NCBI RefSeq assembly: GCF_017874035.1
Contig: NZ_JAGGKV010000010.1
Location: forward strand, 62,001-126,000
Source: Paenibacillus aceris
Lineage (GTDB): Bacteria; Bacillota; Bacilli; Paenibacillales; NBRC-103111
DNA: 64,000 nt
Direction: 5' to 3'
Part shown: positions 17,443 through 24,906 of the stretch, piece after piece
Numbering within the stretch: the first letter of the stretch is position 1
Layout: each line of letters opens with the position of its first letter
Translations under genes and position numbers: made by a program
The notes under the pieces: model-generated
What the model was told of the DNA's origin: nothing
What the model saw: only the letters and a program-made list of their open reading frames with translations
Databases searched by the model: none

Positions 17443-18106
17443 GATTATTTGTTCCCTCCTGATTAAGCCTATTTCGCAGAGCCTCCAATTCAGCGTCTAC
17501 AGCCGGATTTCCCGCGCCGTAGTAGCTTTCGCGGCCCATGCGTCGTACATCTCGAAGCGTTCTTGCATGAAGCTCCATATCGGATACGCGCTCTTCCAGG
17601 CGGCCGAACATCCGTGGTGACGCATCCTGCGACACACTGCTGCGAGCATGTAATCTTTGCTGCAAGCGGGCGGATTCCATTCGTGCCAGGTAGTAGCTGC
17701 GTTTATCTGCCACTTCTTTATAGTCCGCTTTGAGCTGCTGCAACTCTTCATCCAAGTCTAGGATGGATTGCTTAGCTTGCTCATACAATTCGCGGTATTG
17801 CTCGCTTTTCTCTTCGGCTTGCAGCTTCTCTTGAAGCACAATCCGTGCCATATGTTCTTCGCCGGCTTTCAAAGCCAGGAGCGCTTGCTGCTCACGCTTT
17901 TCTTTGGTTTCAAGCGCCGTCAGGTATTGCTGCCGGAGCGACGCTGCGTGAGTAACGCATTGTTGGTACAACCTCTCGGATTGCTGAAGCTGTTCGCGCT
18001 GTGCAGCTAAGTACTGATCAATTAAGCGAACCGGATCTTCGGCCCGTTCCAAATGTTCATTCAGGGATGCTACGGTAATGTCTCTCATACGCCTCAATAG
18101 GCTCAT
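17411..18106 (-). CDS. PspA/IM30 family protein, copy 2
   Basis: 231 residues, coiled coil with amphipathic start MSLLRRMRDITVASLNEHLE and ..EDPVRLIDQYL. Compared with copy 1 it has more Gln and Arg and a different C-terminus (AVDAELEALRNRLNQ). Located between the LiaI-like and PspC genes. Two unequal PspA copies around PspC suggest mixed or division-of-labour assemblies; that is inference. Confidence 0.92.
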   Translation of the reverse strand: MSLLRRMRDITVASLNEHLERAEDPVRLIDQYLAAQREQLQQSERLYQQCVTHAASLRQQYLTALETKEKREQQALLALKAGEEHMARIVLQEKLQAEEKSEQYRELYEQAKQSILDLDEELQQLKADYKEVADKRSYYLARMESARLQQRLHARSSVSQDASPRMFGRLEERVSDMELHARTLRDVRRMGRESYYGAGNPAVDAELEALRNRLNQEGTNNHEQTIPLTKR

Positions 18107-18164
18107 CTCTCATACCACCTTTTTCACTCTCTGTTTTTCCATCCACAATTCAACAATTCCCTAT

Positions 18165-18461
18165 TTACACGGTTCTTCTTGTCAACATCGAAACCCCGTA
18201 ACCAATCAATCCAATCGCCAAGAGAATAATAATCCAACCGGCTAATTTACCAACCAGGATCACACCGCCAATCCCTGCAATAATCCAACCGAATTTATTG
18301 CCATTCTGAATCCCGATATAACCTAGACCGACCATACCAATCGGAATCAGGTATCCCATCACCGAGCCAATAAAGGGTCCCAAGTGAAGTCCCAGCTTGT
18401 TAAGCAGAATCAGTGCGCCGAATGCGATTAGCAGAGCGGCTAAGCCTGTGTTTCTTTTCAT
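18165..18461 (-). CDS. LiaI-like small membrane protein (first gene of PspA operon)
   Basis: 98 residues, three to four short hydrophobic helices separated by glycine-rich turns, start MKRNTGLAALLIAFGALILL and end TRRTV. Resembles LiaI/LiaF-type N-terminal membrane domains. In B. subtilis LiaI anchors LiaH to the membrane, which fits its place upstream of two PspA genes. Confidence 0.75.
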   Translation of the reverse strand: MKRNTGLAALLIAFGALILLNKLGLHLGPFIGSVMGYLIPIGMVGLGYIGIQNGNKFGWIIAGIGGVILVGKLAGWIIILLAIGLIGYGVSMLTRRTV

Positions 18462-18513
18462 GATTTCGTCACCGCCTTTCGTTATGTGCTGTGCTCTTGT
18501 TCATGTCTTTATT

Positions 18514-18711
18514 CTAGGTAAAATCGAGCTTTTCCAAAACGGACCGCGGACGGTATTTGATCCTAGACCTTAGTCGGGGCGCTACTACGACCTCTGTTCG
18601 GAGGCAGCATATACTGTGCTGCGGCATATCGAGAACGCGGACAACCAAGCCGCGAGGTGAAACACCCTCGATGTTAAAAAAATGCGGTGGCAGATAGGCT
18701 GCGGTGTACAT
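18514..18711 (-). CDS. Possible small protein divergent from the gerPF-like gene (doubtful)
   Basis: 65-residue frame with the motif PPHFFNIEGVSPRGLVVRV and a basic C-terminal part. It shares F-x-I-x-GVSP with another small frame at 33200-33352. There is no ribosome site before ATG 18711 and its promoter would have to lie inside the divergent gerPF-like gene, so it may be spurious. Confidence 0.25.
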   Translation of the reverse strand: MYTAAYLPPHFFNIEGVSPRGLVVRVLDMPQHSICCLRTEVVVAPRLRSRIKYRPRSVLEKLDFT

Positions 18712-18717
18712 ACAATA
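18690..18717 (+). promoter_or_regulatory. Candidate sigma-K/GerE promoter of the gerPF-like gene
   Basis: CATACAATA (18709-18717) is an exact match to the sigma-K -10 (CATAnnnTA). AGATAGGCTGC (18693-18703) fits the GerE box (RwwTRGGYnnYY) over the -35 position. Start codon is 29 nt downstream. Fits mother-cell late expression, as for gerP genes. Confidence 0.6.
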
Positions 18718-18745
18718 AGTAGTGATTGGGAAGGGGGCCGAACCT

Positions 18746-18976
18746 ATGCCTTCAGTGGTCTATGGCGGTGTCAAAATTCTAAGTGTGAACTCGGGTTCGA
18801 ATGTCCAGTTCGGTGATACTGCCTTAATACGGTTATCGAGCAATGCCAAAATTTACGCGGGTGCCAATTCATTTGCCCCCGGGGATAGCTTCGGCAGTGT
18901 CCAGAATGTTCTAAACGGCAGTACAAACACAATTGACCCGGATTTGATTGATAACAATACCAATAATGTGGTGTAA
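18746..18976 (+). CDS. GerPA/GerPF-like spore germination protein (orphan copy)
   Basis: 76 residues from ATG 18746 with AAGGGGG upstream. Sequence MPSVVYGGVKILSVNSGSNV then VQFGDTALI, and the tail NTIDPDLID are typical of GerPF/GerPA (the NTIDPDL tail favours GerPF). GerP proteins help germinants cross the spore coat. It stands alone about 29 kb from the gerPA-E operon, which lacks gerPF. Confidence 0.88.
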   Translation: MPSVVYGGVKILSVNSGSNVQFGDTALIRLSSNAKIYAGANSFAPGDSFGSVQNVLNGSTNTIDPDLIDNNTNNVV

Positions 18977-18979
18977 CAC

Positions 18980-19011
18980 AAAGAACCCGGGAACAAGTTC
19001 CCGGGTTCTTT
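18980..19011 (+). terminator. Terminator of gerPF-like gene
   Basis: Perfect 15-bp stem AAAGAACCCGGGAAC / GTTCCCGGGTTCTTT with a 2-nt spacer, followed by CTTTT. Confidence 0.9.
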
Positions 19012-19015
19012 CTTT

Positions 19016-19194
19016 TATGCGATGATCCGCTATTTCCCCTTAGTGCGCCACTTTGGCGTGTGAGAGGGAACTACGATCCTCTATTCCAGCAATTTCAACC
19101 CAAATACAGGGGGATGAGGACATATATGACCCTGTGGTTCCCTCAGGACCTAGGATTCAGTCCGTTTATCCATAAAAGCACCCTGTAGTTCCCC
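19016..19194. repeat. Four-unit intergenic repeat element, copy 1
   Basis: Units: degenerate direct unit (GATCCGCTATT at 19024), direct GGAACTACGATCC at 19067, inverted GGTTCC-type at 19129-19142 and inverted at 19181-19194. Unit centres inside the element are 62 and 52 bp apart, as in copy 2 (32972-33149). The direct unit is also a small imperfect palindrome (AGAGG...CCTCT). No coding potential. See findings. Confidence 0.7.
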
Positions 19195-19235
19195 TGCCCC
19201 TGCAATCAATATTGAAGCGTTCCGCTCACATCGTA

Positions 19236-19919
19236 TTAGGCCGCCGATCTGCGGAGCAACCCATACGCGGCTGCCATATAAATGGCAACTAAGGGCACCA
19301 TCCACCAGAATAACTCCAAATAATGATGACCAATCCATGAGAAAATATTTCCCCATATCCCGAATTGGGATAGCAATAAGGAGCCTCCTGTACCTATCAG
19401 AAGTGTTACAACGAAGAAGATTAACAAGCCTGCAGCGCCGAGGCGCCTGTGAATGCTGGAAATGGCAAATCCAAGAAAATACATATGCAGCAGGAGAATC
19501 AGATATATACCGAAAACCGCGATCGGAGAGAGATCTCCCAAAAAGGCGACTTTGAAAAGATGGAGGCGAACTCCCCATCCGCCGGTGACCTCTTCGATAA
19601 ATGCCAAAATCACGAGCAGCAGCGCTGTACAGATACTAAAAAGGAAAGTCGTTGCCGCTGTTCCGAAGAAGTAATCCTTTCTGCGGATGCTGAGCCCCAA
19701 AGCAAAAGGGAACGTATCCTTAATGGTCACTGCGCCTGTCACTAACATGTAAATGAATATGGAAATAAGGCCGCCCGTATTCATCGTTTCTTCCTCATTC
19801 AGCGACAGCGCAATAACAAAGCTGATCAAGAAGTTTAAGCCAAGAATCATCCACGGAACTAATAACCACGACATTTTGTTCCTCATATGAAGCTTAATGA
19901 CGTTGCTTACTCGATTCAT
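19236..19919 (-). CDS. ABC-2 type transporter permease subunit
   Basis: 227 residues, six hydrophobic segments, start MNRVSNVIKLHMRNKMSWL. No recognised substrate motif. Its ATG overlaps the stop of the ATP-binding subunit (ATGA). Together with the GntR and ATPase genes it resembles the YtrA-YtrB-type ABC systems of Firmicutes. Confidence 0.85.
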   Translation of the reverse strand: MNRVSNVIKLHMRNKMSWLLVPWMILGLNFLISFVIALSLNEEETMNTGGLISIFIYMLVTGAVTIKDTFPFALGLSIRRKDYFFGTAATTFLFSICTALLLVILAFIEEVTGGWGVRLHLFKVAFLGDLSPIAVFGIYLILLLHMYFLGFAISSIHRRLGAAGLLIFFVVTLLIGTGGSLLLSQFGIWGNIFSWIGHHYLELFWWMVPLVAIYMAAAYGLLRRSAA

Positions 19920-20815
19920 GCCTGCTCAGTCCCCTTTCCCGCAAGTGGCGTACGTGTCAGATGCACAATGAGCTGCTGCAGCGATACCGGTGTAAATTCC
20001 AGCCCCAGCGACTCGGCTTCTCTCCGTTCACGATCAGTTAAAACACCAAAGAATGTAGCTGTTGCAGCAGCTCCAATAGACTGACGTTCGAGCACTTCCT
20101 TGCCTCGTGAGAATGCTTCCACGGCTGTTGCCAGACCAGAGACCGTGCAGGCGCGGCCGCGAAGAGCATCCGCATCTTCATTGAGTATCAGCCGGCCATT
20201 ATCAATAACCAATACATGCTCAAGCAAGCGGCTCACTTCGTCGATCAGATGCGTAGATAAGATTACCGTTCGCGGATACTCCGCGTAGTCCTCCAGCAGG
20301 CGGTCATAAAATAACGCTCTGGCCACGGCATCCAAGCCCAGATAAGGCTCATCGAATATCGTAAGCGGCGCGCGGCTGGCCAAACCAACCACGATCCCAA
20401 CAGAGGACAGCATCCCTCTGGACAGCTTCTTTACTCTTCTTTTCAGAGGCAGACGAAAATCTTCAATCAGCGACTTGGCATACGCATCGTCCCATTCCGG
20501 ATAGAGCGTTTTGGCAATCTCCATCACATCTGCGACACGAAAGCTCTCCGGGTATCTCTGGCTTTCCTTAATGAAGCAAATTTGATTCAGCACGCGGCTG
20601 TTCTCAAAGGGCGCTTCACCGAATACCTTTAACTCGCCGCTGGTAGCGAACTGCTGGGCCGAGAGGATGTGCATGATCGTTGTTTTCCCGGCACCGTTCC
20701 TGCCTAGTAAACCATAGATTTTGTTCGCTTCTACCTTGAAGCTGACATGATCTACCGCTGTTACGTTCCCATAGGACTTCGTCAGCCCGTTTACTTCCAC
20801 AATGTTGGTCATCAC
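19916..20815 (-). CDS. ABC transporter ATP-binding protein (YtrB type)
   Basis: 299 residues. Walker A GLLGRNGAGKTTIMHIL, signature variant LSRGMLSSVGIV (LSxGM rather than LSGGQ), Walker B LTIFDEPYLGLDAV, H-loop STHLIDEV. The LSRGM signature and a long C-terminal extension are typical of YtrB-like exporters. Four-base overlaps with the GntR gene and the permease indicate one operon. Confidence 0.93.
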   Translation of the reverse strand: MMTNIVEVNGLTKSYGNVTAVDHVSFKVEANKIYGLLGRNGAGKTTIMHILSAQQFATSGELKVFGEAPFENSRVLNQICFIKESQRYPESFRVADVMEIAKTLYPEWDDAYAKSLIEDFRLPLKRRVKKLSRGMLSSVGIVVGLASRAPLTIFDEPYLGLDAVARALFYDRLLEDYAEYPRTVILSTHLIDEVSRLLEHVLVIDNGRLILNEDADALRGRACTVSGLATAVEAFSRGKEVLERQSIGAAATATFFGVLTDRERREAESLGLEFTPVSLQQLIVHLTRTPLAGKGTEQA

Positions 20816-21180
20816 ACTTTTCCTCCTCTGCGCACCATTTCCGTTAGCTGCTCCACCGTAATGCCAAGCTTTTCAGCTTCTTTCACCATCGCCACGACAT
20901 ACTGCTCATAAAATAATTCTTTTCTCTTCTCCATCAGCTTCGTTCGCGCTCCCTCCGCTACAAACATGCCAATCCCGCGTTTCTTATACAAAATGCCTTG
21001 GTCTACCAACAAATTAACACCCTTCGCCGCGGTCGCCGGATTAATTTGATAAAAGGCTGCAAACTGATTCGTAGAAGGCACCTGCGATTCCTCCGGCATC
21101 CTTGCTTCAATAATGTCATCTTCAATACGTTCCGCGATCTGTACAAAAATCGGGCGGCTGTCATCCATCGTCAAACCCAT
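20812..21180 (-). CDS. GntR family regulator, YtrA subfamily
   Basis: 122 residues: winged HTH (RPIFVQIAERIEDDIIE...VPSTNQFAAFYQINPATAAKGV) and a short C-terminal helical tail without effector domain, which defines YtrA-type regulators. Expected to repress its own operon in response to cell-envelope antibiotics, by family analogy. A near-perfect operator lies over the promoter start. Confidence 0.93.
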   Translation of the reverse strand: MGLTMDDSRPIFVQIAERIEDDIIEARMPEESQVPSTNQFAAFYQINPATAAKGVNLLVDQGILYKKRGIGMFVAEGARTKLMEKRKELFYEQYVVAMVKEAEKLGITVEQLTEMVRRGGKV

Positions 21181-21198
21181 TTCCTCACCACCACATTG

Positions 21199-21247
21199 GT
21201 TAGTTACTCATGTAATTAACCATACAACCAAAGCACTTAATTGTCAA
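21199..21247 (-). promoter_or_regulatory. Promoter and operator of the YtrA-type operon
   Basis: Minus strand: TTGACA (21247-21242), 17-nt spacer, TATGGT (21224-21219). The operator GTTAGTTAC-TCAT-GTAATTAAC (21199-21220; one mismatch in 9-bp arms) starts at the -10 edge and covers the transcription start: classic repressor geometry, probably for the first gene product itself. Confidence 0.7.
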
Positions 21248-21354
21248 CGGGCACAGCGTATTTTGGGTACTCGCCCAACATAAATCCCCTCAAAACTGGG
21301 AATACCACTAGAACAAACCGTCATCTACTACTCCCATGAAAGGTAAATCAGCCT

Positions 21355-22404
21355 ATGTTTTTATCAAAAATACGTCTAACCTTAGTTACCCTGCTGCTCT
21401 TAGCTGCTCCGATTTCAGCCTACAGTGCGGAGTCAGGGGCGCGAGAAACGCAACGAACGGAAAGCCGTGCAGACCACGAAGCTGAAAATAGCGCAAAAGA
21501 GCTTGCCCCTCCACTCCAGGCGTCGCCGCTCTTTTCCTTCTCCGTGCTTAGCGATACCCATATCATGGCCACAGATCAAGTATCCCAGCTGCTGCTCAGC
21601 CGCGCGCTGGCCGATCACCGCAAGCTGCGCCCGGAGAGCAAGCTGCTCGTGCTCAACGGCGACCTGACGGGCGGCAGCGAGGGCGACTATCGCAGCTTGA
21701 TGGCGCTGCTCAGCAGCCAACCTCATGCCCCTGTGCACGCGACCATGGGCAACCACGACTACTACGGCGTGTGGCGCACGCCGGAGGGTGGCATGGATAC
21801 ATCGAAGATGAATCCAGCCTGGTCCAGCAAGCAAGCGGTCGCGTTGTTCGACCGCGTGTGGGGCTACGATAAGCCGTATCACGAGCTTATCGTGGAGGGC
21901 TACCGCTTCCTCTTCCTTAGCGGGGAAGCGTACCGTGACGTGAACGCATCCTACAAAGAGGATGCGTTCCTCTCACCCGAGCAGCTCGCATGGCTGCGCG
22001 ACCGGCTTGCGGCTGCGGGCGCGGCGGATGCCGGCAAGCCTGTGTTCGTGTTCCTCCATCAGCCGCTGCCGCAGACGCTGGATGGCACGGACCGTGAGCT
22101 GGGCGTCGTCCAGCACCAGGAACTGCGGGAGCTGCTGGATGCGCACCCGAATGTCATTCTGTTCAGCGGCCATACCCACTGGAACCTGGAGACGACCAAC
22201 CAAGTCAAGCAGCTGAAGTTTGTGGCCGCTTCCAGCGCCTCCATCCGCGAGGTATGGAACGCGCAGAACGAACCGGAGACGATTGGCATCAGCCAGAGTC
22301 TCGTCGTGGACGTCTTCAAAGACCGCGTGGTCATTCTGCGTCGCGAGCACACCACGAAGCGGTGGATTGAGCCCTCCATCGCCAAAGGCTACGACGTCAA
22401 TTAA
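21355..22404 (+). CDS. Secreted metallophosphoesterase
   Basis: 349 residues with Sec signal peptide (to about residue 23, ISAYSAESG). Calcineurin-like motifs in order: D-x-H (VLSDTHIMA), GD (LNGDLTGG), GNHD (MGNHDYYG), H (VFLHQPLP) and GHTH (FSGHTHWN). Acts outside the membrane on an unknown phosphoester. The coding sequence is markedly more GC-rich than its neighbours from about 21600 on. Monocistronic. Confidence 0.92.
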   Translation: MFLSKIRLTLVTLLLLAAPISAYSAESGARETQRTESRADHEAENSAKELAPPLQASPLFSFSVLSDTHIMATDQVSQLLLSRALADHRKLRPESKLLVLNGDLTGGSEGDYRSLMALLSSQPHAPVHATMGNHDYYGVWRTPEGGMDTSKMNPAWSSKQAVALFDRVWGYDKPYHELIVEGYRFLFLSGEAYRDVNASYKEDAFLSPEQLAWLRDRLAAAGAADAGKPVFVFLHQPLPQTLDGTDRELGVVQHQELRELLDAHPNVILFSGHTHWNLETTNQVKQLKFVAASSASIREVWNAQNEPETIGISQSLVVDVFKDRVVILRREHTTKRWIEPSIAKGYDVN

Positions 22405-22411
22405 AAAAGAT

Positions 22412-22463
22412 AAAAAGACTGCCAGACATCAGGCTCCATAGCCTAGTGTCTGGCAGTCTTTTT
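22412..22463 (+). terminator. Phosphoesterase terminator
   Basis: Perfect 17-bp stem AAAAAGACTGCCAGACA / TGTCTGGCAGTCTTTTT with T-tract; functions in both directions in principle. Confidence 0.92.
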
Positions 22464-22538
22464 GCATGTAAGAGCTATTTCCATTGTAGAAATCTGATTT
22501 CATCCAATGAAATCGAAGAGAGCCGTTCCCCCACTTCC

Positions 22539-23861
22539 TTAAACTTCAACCTTCACATGCCGATTAGCAGGAATCGGTATGCCTAAGTTACCGCGGAGCG
22601 TATCCGAATCATATTCCGTCCTGTAGATCCCTCGCTCCTGCAGAATCGGCACAACGAGATCTACGAAGTCGTCCAAGCCTTTCGGCAGCGCTGCAGCAAT
22701 GATGAAGCCATCCGCCGCATTCTGCTCGAACCACAGCTGCACGCGATCCGCCACATATTCCGGAGTTCCCGTAAATTCCGTGCGCGGCGTCGCCACACTC
22801 AAAGCCACTTGGCGCAGCGTCAAATTTTTCTCTTTGGCATTTTGTTTGATTCTATCCGTTCCGCTGCGGAAGCTGTTGCTGCCGAAGTCGCCTAACTCAG
22901 GGAATGGCTCATCAAGCGGATATTGCGAGAAATCGTGATGCTCGAAGAAGCGTCCCAGGTAATCCAGCGCCTTCTCAATCGTAACGAGATTGGCAACTTC
23001 TTGATACTTACGCTCCGCTTCTTCTTCGGTTCGTCCGATAATCGGCGAGATGCCCGGCAGAATGACAACCTCATCCGGATTCCTACCGTTCTCGGCGGCT
23101 CTCTTTTTAATATCTGCATAATACGCTTGCGCCTCTTCAATCGATTCATGCCCGGCAAAAATAGCGTCAGCTACCTTCGCTGCAAATGCCCGGCCATCCT
23201 CAGAAGCCCCAGCTTGGAAAATAACGGGCTGCCCCTGTCTGGAGCGAGCGATATTGAGTGGACCTTGAACAGAGAAATATTCGCCCTTATGATTCAGCGT
23301 ATGCATTTTGCTCGGATCAAAGAAAACACCGCTCTCTTTATCGCGAACGAATGCATCATCCTCCCATGAATCCCAAAGCCCGCGCGTGACTTCTAAATAT
23401 TCATTCGCAATGCGGTAACGCTCCGGATGTGACGGATGCTGCTCTTTGCTATAGTTTTTGGCGGAACCTTCAAGTGGTGAGGTGACGACATTCCAACCGG
23501 AACGCCCGTCGCTGATCATATCAATGGAGGCAAATTGTCTTGCCACAGTGAAGGGTTCGCTGTACGAGGTGGATAACGTGCCGACAAGCCCGATATGCGA
23601 AGTAACAGCTGCTAAAGCCGACAAGATCGTAATCGGTTCGAATCGGTTCAGGAAGTGAGGAATCGATTTCTCCGTGATAAAGAGGCCATCCGCAATAAAT
23701 ACGAGATCAAATTTGCCGGACTCGGCTTTCTGCGCTTGCTGTTTATAAAATCCAAAATTTACACTGGCGTCTGTAATCGCATCCGGGTGTCTCCAGCCCG
23801 AAACATGACCGCCTACCCCATGAATAATGGCACCCAATTTGATTTTTTTCTGCTTTGTCAT
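22539..23861 (-). CDS. LLM-class flavin-dependent monooxygenase, NtaA/SnaA/DszA family (YtnJ/CmoJ-like)
   Basis: 440 residues; family features NFGFYKQQAQKAESGKFD, FIADGLF and SDGRSGWNVVTS. These TIM-barrel enzymes use FMNH2 and O2. In the B. subtilis ytmI operon the equivalent YtnJ (CmoJ) cleaves C-S bonds of oxidised S-alkyl-cysteines. It is the last gene of the sulfur cluster, after GNAT, DinB, M20, a second LLM enzyme and the importer, so S-alkyl-cysteine dealkylation is the likely job. Confidence 0.9.
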   Translation of the reverse strand: MTKQKKIKLGAIIHGVGGHVSGWRHPDAITDASVNFGFYKQQAQKAESGKFDLVFIADGLFITEKSIPHFLNRFEPITILSALAAVTSHIGLVGTLSTSYSEPFTVARQFASIDMISDGRSGWNVVTSPLEGSAKNYSKEQHPSHPERYRIANEYLEVTRGLWDSWEDDAFVRDKESGVFFDPSKMHTLNHKGEYFSVQGPLNIARSRQGQPVIFQAGASEDGRAFAAKVADAIFAGHESIEEAQAYYADIKKRAAENGRNPDEVVILPGISPIIGRTEEEAERKYQEVANLVTIEKALDYLGRFFEHHDFSQYPLDEPFPELGDFGSNSFRSGTDRIKQNAKEKNLTLRQVALSVATPRTEFTGTPEYVADRVQLWFEQNAADGFIIAAALPKGLDDFVDLVVPILQERGIYRTEYDSDTLRGNLGIPIPANRHVKVEV

Positions 23862-23876
23862 GCTATCCCCATCCTT

Positions 23877-24407
23877 TCAAAGTATGGCCGCAGCTTGCAA
23901 CTGCAGCCGATAGCTTTTTACAAGTATCTCGCCTTTTTGTATATCTTTATCGTAGGCGCGTTCAAAGCCCAGCCTTTCATAGAGCTTTATCGCAGATTCC
24001 ATCATGTCGGATGTATGCAAATGCAGCGTTGCTGCCCCTAATTCAATAGCGCGCCTAGCGCTTTCTTTGATAAGCGCTGTAGCTATGCCTCGCCCTCTCG
24101 CCTTAGGTGAAACGGCCAATAACCGAATAATCGGCGATTGAATACCTAACTCTGGCAGCCCGTAAGCTGCTTCGGAAGAAAGGAACAAGAGAGAGCTTCC
24201 CATAACTTCACCGCCAGACAAAGCGATAATGCGGGCTGTGGGCTCACCGCCATCCACGGAAGCGACAATATTTTCTTTATACTGCTCCCATCCTTCAGGA
24301 GGCAGCACGTCTTGATACTGCCCATAGGCTTCTGTCAGGAGCTTCCGAATGGCATCCCGGTCTCCCTCATTAGCTTCACGAATTTGAATGTCCTGTATAT
24401 CCGCCAT
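23877..24407 (-). CDS. GNAT N-acetyltransferase (YtmI/SnaB-like by context)
   Basis: 176 residues from ATG 24407 (GGAGGG upstream). GNAT motif A visible: LLAVSPKARGRGIATALIKE; start IQIREANEGDRDAIRKLL. In the ytmI and yxe sulfur pathways an acetyltransferase of this family N-acetylates the S-substituted cysteine before monooxygenase attack; the position in the cluster suggests that role. Confidence 0.88.
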   Translation of the reverse strand: MADIQDIQIREANEGDRDAIRKLLTEAYGQYQDVLPPEGWEQYKENIVASVDGGEPTARIIALSGGEVMGSSLLFLSSEAAYGLPELGIQSPIIRLLAVSPKARGRGIATALIKESARRAIELGAATLHLHTSDMMESAIKLYERLGFERAYDKDIQKGEILVKSYRLQLQAAAIL

Positions 24408-24420
24408 AGCCAAACCCTCC

Positions 24421-24906
24421 CTAAACGCGTGCGTTTTGTGCTTCCAATGCTTTCTTAATACGTGAAATTTGCGCCAGATGGACTTGTACATGTGCCACAA
24501 AGGATTGAACCACATCCGTTAATGACAGTATTTGCCCCTTGAAATTAATGCCTGTTTTCACCCAATCTTCCGCTGATAAGCGTTGGAACAATAAGTGGTT
24601 ATAAAGGAGCAGCGCCTGGAAAACAGCTAGAATATCGTTGGCTGACCCCTCATTTGCCTTCGCACCGCTTACCCATGGATCTTGATCAAATGCCGGAAGC
24701 TGTACAGCGGACCCCGCCAAAATTTGACGTATCCGAAACGAAACAACGATATTGTGATCCGCCAAATGAGAGAGAACCTCGGTTACACTCCATTGATCCG
24801 GCGAAGATTTCCAACTTAATTGTTCTGCATTCAGGCCTTGAATGGCAGTCTGCAATTGGTCATGTGTTTGCAAATAGGATTGAAGATCAGGAATGGAATG
24901 ACTCAT
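24421..24906 (-). CDS. DinB-superfamily protein
   Basis: 161 residues, four-helix DinB/YfiT fold: conserved first His in VTEVLSHLADHN, and His positions in YNHLLFQ and FVAHVQVHLAQI that could bind metal. Members include thiol (bacillithiol) S-transferases. Its ATG overlaps the M20 gene stop, so it is a true member of the sulfur operon; B. subtilis has no equivalent at this place in ytmI. Thiol chemistry on the substrate is plausible but inferred. Confidence 0.85.
   Translation of the reverse strand: MSHSIPDLQSYLQTHDQLQTAIQGLNAEQLSWKSSPDQWSVTEVLSHLADHNIVVSFRIRQILAGSAVQLPAFDQDPWVSGAKANEGSANDILAVFQALLLYNHLLFQRLSAEDWVKTGINFKGQILSLTDVVQSFVAHVQVHLAQISRIKKALEAQNARV

Noticed and set aside
19150..19578. 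142-residue reverse frame overlapping the ABC permease
   Set aside because: Overlaps the permease on the same strand in another frame; no ribosome site and Arg/Ser-rich composition typical of shadows.
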